DNA of 18,242 nt from Alphaproteobacteria bacterium UBA3002 (GTDB taxonomy: Bacteria; Pseudomonadota; Alphaproteobacteria; Rickettsiales; UBA3002), in assembly GCA_002346425.1 (NCBI GenBank), contig DDZS01000073.1, positions 1-18,242 of the forward strand, given 5' to 3'. Below are positions 13,909 through 18,242 of this stretch, in pieces. Every line of letters begins with the position of its first letter. Positions within the stretch are counted from its first letter, which is position 1. The notes under the pieces were generated by a model. It was given only the letters and a program-made list of their open reading frames with translations. It had not been told where the DNA came from and did not search any database. Made by a program: the position numbers and the translations under genes.

Positions 13909-13950
13909 AACCCTTTTGCTATATTTCATGAGTATAGCAGAGAAAGGGTT
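13909..13950 (-). promoter_or_regulatory. Pilin-gene promoter inside a large dyad
   Basis: On the minus strand TGCTATACT is an extended -10 (TATACT at 13936-13931). It lies in an imperfect palindrome made of two perfect steps: AACCCTTT/AAAGGGTT (13909-13916, 13943-13950) and GCTATA/TATAGC (13918-13923, 13933-13938). The perfect palindrome ATTTAACGTTAAAT (13952-13965) lies just upstream, in the -35 region. Transcription would start inside the dyad, so a protein operator is more likely than an mRNA hairpin. Confidence 0.55.
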
Positions 13951-13973
13951 AATTTAACGTTAAATCTATTTAC

Positions 13974-14010
13974 TACAACGACGGCCTTGATAGACAAGGC
14001 CGCCGTTGTA
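13974..14010 (-). terminator. Strong hairpin between the DUF4142 gene and the pilin gene
   Basis: TACAACG-A-CGGCCTTG pairs with CAAGGCCG-C-CGTTGTA around the loop ATAGA: 15 pairs with one A-C mismatch. No T run follows on either strand, so it is not a classical intrinsic terminator, but it is placed at the end of the DUF4142 gene and is likely to end or protect that transcript. Confidence 0.55.
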
Positions 14011-14026
14011 TATGTAATGGGAAAAT

Positions 14027-14536
14027 TTAGTCCCAGAATCCTTCATCATCGAGTTCGTCGGCATGATCTTCGTGCTGCTTTAACGTTGGCAGCGTAGAGG
14101 AGGCGAATTTTTGTAACGCTGCATTCTCGCCATCTTCCGCATAGTCTTCGAATAATTCGACAGCGCGATCATGCGCATCTTCCTGCAGTTCGACATATTC
14201 TTCATCGAACTCTTCCCCGGACTCCTCACGCAGATCGGCCATTTTTTCTTGCTCCTTTTCGCTCAAGCTGGTCTGCGGTTGCAACCCATTAAGACCGGAT
14301 TCGCTAATCGCGGCTTTTAACGCATTGCCCGCTTTGGTATGATCATCAATCATTTGTTGCGCAAAGGCTTTCACTTCGGGATCTTGCGCTTTTTCCAACG
14401 CCAATTTGCTCGATTCAATCTCTAGCAAATTGCTCATAGACGCTTTTTTCACGAATGTTTGAGCATCGCTCATCTCATCGGCATGGGCCGCGCCCGCAGC
14501 GAAAACCGCAGAAAGTAGAATTAATGATTTTTTCAT
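14027..14536 (-). CDS. Secreted DUF4142 protein
   Basis: The start at 14536 gives MKKSLILLSAVFAAGAAHA, a standard Sec signal peptide with cleavage after AHA, and a good AAGGAA ribosome site; a frame up to 14563 adds nine residues without support. The mature part is helical and very acidic, with DAQTFVKKASMSNLLEIESSKLALEKAQDPEVKAFAQQMIDDHTKAG, the start of the DUF4142 four-helix (ferritin-like) domain, and a late LKQHEDHADEL. Family members are periplasmic and of unknown function. The middle (EEFDEEYVELQEDAHDRAVELFEDYAED) is more acidic than usual. It has its own promoter region, because grxD ends upstream with a 100-base gap. Confidence 0.85.
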   Translation of the reverse strand: MKKSLILLSAVFAAGAAHADEMSDAQTFVKKASMSNLLEIESSKLALEKAQDPEVKAFAQQMIDDHTKAGNALKAAISESGLNGLQPQTSLSEKEQEKMADLREESGEEFDEEYVELQEDAHDRAVELFEDYAEDGENAALQKFASSTLPTLKQHEDHADELDDEGFWD

Positions 14537-14636
14537 GATGCGTTCCTTTTCAGTAGTTAACACACCTGAATCAGTAGAGAATTTCCCCTAAGCAAACTAG
14601 AAGGGGTGAGCGGAGAACCCATAAAAAGAAGATAAA

Positions 14637-14975
14637 TTATGCCGCGCTGGCGACGCCTTTGTCCTTGAGGAAGGCTTCCAGTTCGCCATTTTCGTACATT
14701 TCGCGCACGATGTCGCAGCCGCCGAGGAATTCGCCCTTCACATAAAGTTGGGGGATGGTCGGCCAGTCGGAAAATTCTTTAATGCCCTGACGCAGTTCCG
14801 GATCGAGGAGAACATTCACATCCGCATAGTCTTCGACGCCTAGGCGTTCCAGCACCGCGACCACGGTGGCAGAAAACCCGCATTGCGGTAATTTGCGGCT
14901 GCCCTTCATGAAGAGCACCACGTCATGCCGGTCGAGTTCGGATTGGATGGAAGCGAATACAGGATTATCGGTCAT
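14637..14975 (-). CDS. grxD: Monothiol glutaredoxin (Grx4/GrxD type)
   Basis: This 112-residue protein has the CGFS active site (QCGFSATVV near residue 31), the cis-proline segment WPTIPQLYVKGEFLGGCDIVREM and the usual length. CGFS glutaredoxins bind a [2Fe-2S] cluster between two monomers with glutathione, or with a BolA protein, and pass it on. Two BolA genes lie in the window, one of them (16119-16355) in the same minus-strand block, so a Grx-BolA pair is very likely. The start ATG at 14975 follows in the right frame directly before DNPVFASIQSELDRH. A cloverleaf repeat separates it from the upstream reductase gene. Confidence 0.95.
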   Translation of the reverse strand: MTDNPVFASIQSELDRHDVVLFMKGSRKLPQCGFSATVVAVLERLGVEDYADVNVLLDPELRQGIKEFSDWPTIPQLYVKGEFLGGCDIVREMYENGELEAFLKDKGVASAA

Positions 14976-15011
14976 GAGAGGAATATATGCCTATGGCGCA
15001 CTTTTTACAAC

Positions 15012-15125
15012 CGTCATTGCCTGAATTTGCCGAGCAAATTCTAGGGCAATCTACGCTCCACTAATTACCAGCAGCGATTTACGATAGAAGATCGCCCTAG
15101 AATGCTTGCGCATTCAGGCGATGAC
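15012..15125. repeat. Cloverleaf-like palindromic repeat, copy B
   Basis: The outer arms GTCATTGCCTG (15013-15023) and CAGGCGATGAC (15115-15125) pair with one G-T wobble. Inner hairpins are AATTTGC-CGA-GCAAATT (15024-15040) and AATGC-TTGC-GCATT (15101-15114); the central stem is CTAGGGC/GCCCTAG (15041-15047, 15094-15100). Architecture and outer arms match copy A at 8738-8837. The last base is also the last base of the reductase stop codon. Confidence 0.82.
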
Positions 15126-16072
15126 TACGCCGCGGCTTTCGCTGGTCCACGTTTCTCGCGGTCATGCGCGGCTTCGAAATCGAAATCGAATCCGCGCGCG
15201 ATGATGCGGGTGGGGTTCACATGCGGGTGGCTAGTATAGTAATGCTCCTTGATCTGGTCCATCTGCACCGTGTCGGCGATGCCCGGCACTTGATACAACT
15301 CGCGCAGATAGCCCGCCAGATTCGGATAATCAGCGATGCGGCGCTTGTTGCATTTGAAATGCGTCGCATAGACCGCGTCGAAACGTACTAAAGTAACAAA
15401 CAAACGCCAGTCAGCTTCGGTAAGTGTGTTCCCAACCAGATAGCGCTGCGCAGCCAATGTTTCTTCCAACCAGTCCAGCGAATCAAACAATTCGCCGTAA
15501 GCTTCGTCATAGGCGTCTTGGGTGGTGGCAAAGCCTGCTTTATAAACGCCGTTATTGACGGTGTGATAGACGCGTTCATTCACCGCATCGATGGCTTCGC
15601 GATGCTGCGGGGGATAGCAATCGGCATCATTATGCGCATGCACCGCGTTGAACAGGCGCATGATTTCAGACGACTCATTATTGACGATGGTCTGCTCTTT
15701 ACTGTCCCACAATACCGGCACGGTGACGCGGCCCGTATAATCCGGGTCGGCTTGGGTATAAAGCTCATGCATATATTGCGCGCCGGTCAGTTCATCCTTG
15801 CCGTTGAAGGCCCAGCCATGCTCGCCCATATGCGGCGCGACGATGTGAACCGGAATCCATTCCTCTAGCTGCTTCAGTGCGTGCATGATCATCGTGCGAT
15901 GGCACCATGGGCAGGCATGCGCGATATACAGGTGATAACGCCCTGGTTCCTGCGTCAATTCCTCGGGCGTGAGCTGATTGCGAAAACTGGTCGTGTTGCG
16001 TTTGAATTTTCCATTTTCATGCGCACCAAGTTGCGACTCGGTCTGCCATTCGCCTTTGACGAGTTGTCCCAT
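15125..16072 (-). CDS. Glutathionyl-hydroquinone reductase (Xi-class GST, YqjG/ECM4-like)
   Basis: The 315-residue protein is a glutathione-dependent reductase that removes glutathione from glutathionyl-hydroquinones. The active site is in HACPWCHRTMIM (residues 53-64), where the first Cys of CPWC is the nucleophile. Typical family segments are VHIVAPHMGEHGWAF, RVTVPVLWDSKEQTIVNNESSEIMRLFN, VNNGVYKAGFATTQDAYDEA and the C-terminal helical domain with LTEADWRLFVTLVRFDAVYATHFKCNKRRI. AAAAAAGGAG lies upstream of the start at 16072. It lies between bolA and grxD on the same strand, all three being thiol- or glutathione-linked. The last residues (KRGPAKAAA) form a short basic/alanine tail beside the repeat. 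Confidence 0.93.
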   Translation of the reverse strand: MGQLVKGEWQTESQLGAHENGKFKRNTTSFRNQLTPEELTQEPGRYHLYIAHACPWCHRTMIMHALKQLEEWIPVHIVAPHMGEHGWAFNGKDELTGAQYMHELYTQADPDYTGRVTVPVLWDSKEQTIVNNESSEIMRLFNAVHAHNDADCYPPQHREAIDAVNERVYHTVNNGVYKAGFATTQDAYDEAYGELFDSLDWLEETLAAQRYLVGNTLTEADWRLFVTLVRFDAVYATHFKCNKRRIADYPNLAGYLRELYQVPGIADTVQMDQIKEHYYTSHPHVNPTRIIARGFDFDFEAAHDREKRGPAKAAA

Positions 16073-16118
16073 ATTCTTCTCCTTTTTTAAGGATGCTAGG
16101 ACAGGGCGGATAAAAATC

Positions 16119-16355
16119 CTATGCGGGGGTTTTGGTGCTAATGCTCAACGCATGTAGCGTGGTGCCCATATCGTCTTTGCCGATGGCGTTCATTACGGCT
16201 TTGTGCTGCATCACGCGCGGCTTGCGGGCGAAGCTGGCGCACGTGACCGTCACCTGCCAATGATCGTTATCGCCTGCCAGATCGGTCAGTTCAATCGTTG
16301 CGCCGGGCAGGGCGGTTTGAATGCGGCGGGTGATTTCGTCAGCGGTCATCGGCAT
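16119..16355 (-). CDS. BolA family protein (BolA2/IbaG-type)
   Basis: This 78-residue protein has the short BolA form: ITRRIQTALPGATIELTDLAGDNDHWQVTVTCASF, then RVMQHKAVMNAIG with the conserved histidine, then LHALSISTKTPA. The start at 16355 has GGAG eight bases upstream, overlapping the purL stop region; a second ATG at 16349 is a close alternative. It follows purL by five bases, so the two are probably cotranscribed. This type pairs with CGFS glutaredoxin to carry [2Fe-2S] clusters; grxD lies two genes downstream. It is one of two BolA genes in this window and the shorter one. Confidence 0.92.
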   Translation of the reverse strand: MPMTADEITRRIQTALPGATIELTDLAGDNDHWQVTVTCASFARKPRVMQHKAVMNAIGKDDMGTTLHALSISTKTPA

Positions 16356-16360
16356 GGCGA

Positions 16361-18242
16361 TTACTCCATATATCCGGGCATCCACATGGCATGCGCGTCT
16401 TTCAGATGGCTGATCGGAATGCGCGTCAACCCGTCGATAATTAGATTGTCGCCGCCGGTGGTGCCGAGATTGGTGACGGGGATTTCCGCCTGATTGGCGG
16501 CGAGTAGAAACTCATCGCTTAAATGTTCGGGCACGCTGACCAGATAGCGCGCCTGATCTTCACCGAAAAGATACGCCACCAGGTCATCTTTATTCAGCAA
16601 CCGCAATTCACAGCCGATACCCTGCGCGAGGCACATCTCGGCGATGGCCACCAACATGCCGCCATCGGAAATATCATGGCAGGCAGAGAACAGGCCGAGC
16701 TTCATCATCTGGCGCACAAATTCACCGTTGCGGCGTTCGGCGGCGAGGTCGACTGTTGGCGGTGGGCCAGCTTCCGGTGTTTTTAAATCGCGGCCTTCGA
16801 CTTCGCGCATGTAGAGCGAACAACCCAGATGGCCCTTCGTATCGCCGATGACAAAAATCGCTTCACCTTCTTTCGTAAAATACGCACCGGCAATATGTTG
16901 AATATCATCCAGCACGCCCACGCCACCGACTGACGGCGTCGGCAAAATCGCATTGCCATGCGTTTCGTTATACAGCGAGACATTGCCCGAGACGACCGGG
17001 AAGTCCAGCGCGCGGCAGGCTTCGCCCATGCCCTCCAGACACCCAACGATCTGGCCCATAATTTCAGGCTTTTCGGGGTTGCCGAAATTCAGGCAATCGG
17101 TAATCGCTAAGGGCAGCGCGCCGGTCGTGCAGATATTGCGATAGGCTTCGGCGACCGCTTGCTTGCCGCCTTCCACCGGGTCGGCATAGCAATAACGCGG
17201 CGTGACATCGGTGGTAAGTGCCAGCGCTTTTTTCGTGCCATGCACGCGCACCAGCGCCGCGTCATGCCCGGGGCGCAGCACGGTATCATTCATTACCTGA
17301 TGGTCATATTGCTGCCAGATCCAGGCGCGGCTCGCCATGTCCGGGCAGGTGAGCAGCGTCTCTAACGCCAAGCCGATATCGGGCGGGTAATTCTCCAGCG
17401 GTGCCATGCCGACGCGTTTGGGTGTCGGGCGGTGGGGGCGCTCATATTCCGGTGATTGTGAGGCGATGGGTGCCACCGGCATATCGGCCACGGTTTCGCC
17501 TTTATGTTTAATAATCATATGCCCCGAATCGGTCAGCGTGCCGACGGTCGCATAATCCAACTCCCATCGCGCGAAAATCTCTGCCGCTTTGTCGACCGCT
17601 TCCGGTTTTAACACCATCAACATGCGTTCCTGCGACTCCGAAAGCATGATTTCTTCCGCCGTCATATTCGGCTCGCGCTGCGGCACGGTGTCAAGATTCA
17701 ACTCGATGCCAAGCCCACCTTTATCGGCCATTTCAAAGCTCGAGCAGGTCAGCCCCGCCGCGCCCATATCCTGAATCGCGATCACGGCATCGGTCGCCAT
17801 CAATTCCAGACAGGCTTCCAGCAAGCGCTTCTCGGTGAACGGATCGCCGACTTGCACGGTTGGGCGTTTGTCCTCAATCGAATCGTCGAATTCGGCGCTG
17901 GCCATCACCGCGCCATGAATCCCGTCGCGCCCGGTTTTAGACCCAACATACACCACCGGATTACCAACGCCCGAGGCTTCGGCATAGAAAATCTTATGCG
18001 CCTGCGCGGTGCCAACGCACATGGCGTTGACCAAACAATTGCCGTTATAGGCGCTATCGAAACGCGTTTCGCCGCCGACGGTCGGCACGCCCATACAGTT
18101 GCCATAAAAGCCAATACCGGAGACCACACCGCGCACCAGATGCCGCGTTTTCGGGTGACGGGTATTGCCGAAGCTCAGTGCATTCATCAATGCGACAGGC
18201 CGCGCGCCCATGGTGAAGACGTCGCGCAAAATACCGCCGACG
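16361..18242 (-). CDS. purL: FGAM synthase large subunit PurL, 5' part outside the window
   Basis: PurL converts FGAR to FGAM with ATP and ammonia supplied by PurQ. The frame is open to the window edge (it reads VGGILRDVFTMGARPVALMN from 18241), so about the first 100 residues are missing; the apparent start at 18229 is not real. Visible segments are GIGFYGNCMGVPTVGGETRFD, SKTGRDGIHGAVMASAEF, QDMGAAGLTCSSFEMADKGGLG and MLSESQERMLMV in the first half. The second half has GHDAALVRVHGTKKALALTTD, DCLNFGNPEKPEIM, VSGNVSLYNET and CHDISDGGMLVAIAEM. It is the small PurL type that needs PurS and PurQ, both encoded on the other strand at 12.2-13.1 kb. bolA2 follows by five bases. Confidence 0.97.
   Translation of the reverse strand, partial: VGGILRDVFTMGARPVALMNALSFGNTRHPKTRHLVRGVVSGIGFYGNCMGVPTVGGETRFDSAYNGNCLVNAMCVGTAQAHKIFYAEASGVGNPVVYVGSKTGRDGIHGAVMASAEFDDSIEDKRPTVQVGDPFTEKRLLEACLELMATDAVIAIQDMGAAGLTCSSFEMADKGGLGIELNLDTVPQREPNMTAEEIMLSESQERMLMVLKPEAVDKAAEIFARWELDYATVGTLTDSGHMIIKHKGETVADMPVAPIASQSPEYERPHRPTPKRVGMAPLENYPPDIGLALETLLTCPDMASRAWIWQQYDHQVMNDTVLRPGHDAALVRVHGTKKALALTTDVTPRYCYADPVEGGKQAVAEAYRNICTTGALPLAITDCLNFGNPEKPEIMGQIVGCLEGMGEACRALDFPVVSGNVSLYNETHGNAILPTPSVGGVGVLDDIQHIAGAYFTKEGEAIFVIGDTKGHLGCSLYMREVEGRDLKTPEAGPPPTVDLAAERRNGEFVRQMMKLGLFSACHDISDGGMLVAIAEMCLAQGIGCELRLLNKDDLVAYLFGEDQARYLVSVPEHLSDEFLLAANQAEIPVTNLGTTGGDNLIIDGLTRIPISHLKDAHAMWMPGYME

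Overview
The window looks like a chromosomal segment of an alphaproteobacterium. The evidence is a DUF1476 (F1-ATPase zeta inhibitor) gene, two BolA paralogues, a CGFS monothiol glutaredoxin close to purL, a split purS/purQ/purL FGAM synthase, and an alphaproteobacterial-style S4 protein. I cannot name the genus. The housekeeping part (about 5.2-18.2 kb) has moderate G+C. Bases 1-5168 are visibly richer in A+T and look horizontally acquired.

Region 1 (1-5168) is the remnant of an integrative element in the 3' end of a tRNA-Asn(GTT) gene. Next to the tRNA lie a P4-type tyrosine integrase, an unknown gene translationally coupled to it, and a decayed AlpA/primase region, all on the minus strand. 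The far side carries a von Willebrand A / PP2C phosphatase / protein kinase operon on the plus strand. This matches the TerY-P triad type of phospho-signalling cassette, and the first gene closely resembles E. coli YegL. The kinase and the primase are both cut off at one point near 2040, so a deletion or rearrangement has fused the two halves of the island. The primase also carries a stop codon inside its Walker A motif and a frameshift.

Region 2 (5.2-9.7 kb) holds separate housekeeping genes: an inositol-monophosphatase-family phosphatase, Sua5/TsaC (tRNA t6A synthesis), an orphan ParA-like ATPase, an O6-alkylguanine-DNA alkyltransferase, BolA and an XRE-type regulator. A 66-bp palindromic repeat is inserted in frame in sua5. 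A 100-bp cloverleaf-like repeat lies between ogt and bolA.

Region 3 (9.7-13.1 kb) contains rpsD with a clear terminator, then zeta subunit-mgtC (minus) diverging from purC-purS-purQ (plus). The pur genes are tightly coupled and make SAICAR and two of the three FGAM synthase components.

Region 4 (13.1-18.2 kb) is all on the minus strand: the 5'-truncated (window edge) purL, a second bolA, a glutathionyl-hydroquinone reductase, grxD, a secreted DUF4142 protein and a type IV pilin-like gene. purL, the missing FGAM synthase component, therefore faces purQ instead of following it. A second copy of the cloverleaf repeat separates grxD from the reductase gene and touches the reductase stop codon.

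The observations most worth a second look are the two-copy cloverleaf repeat with compensatory arm changes, the in-frame repeat in sua5, the island fusion point with two broken genes, and several large dyads over promoters or translation starts (parA-like, XRE, pilin, purC, integrase).
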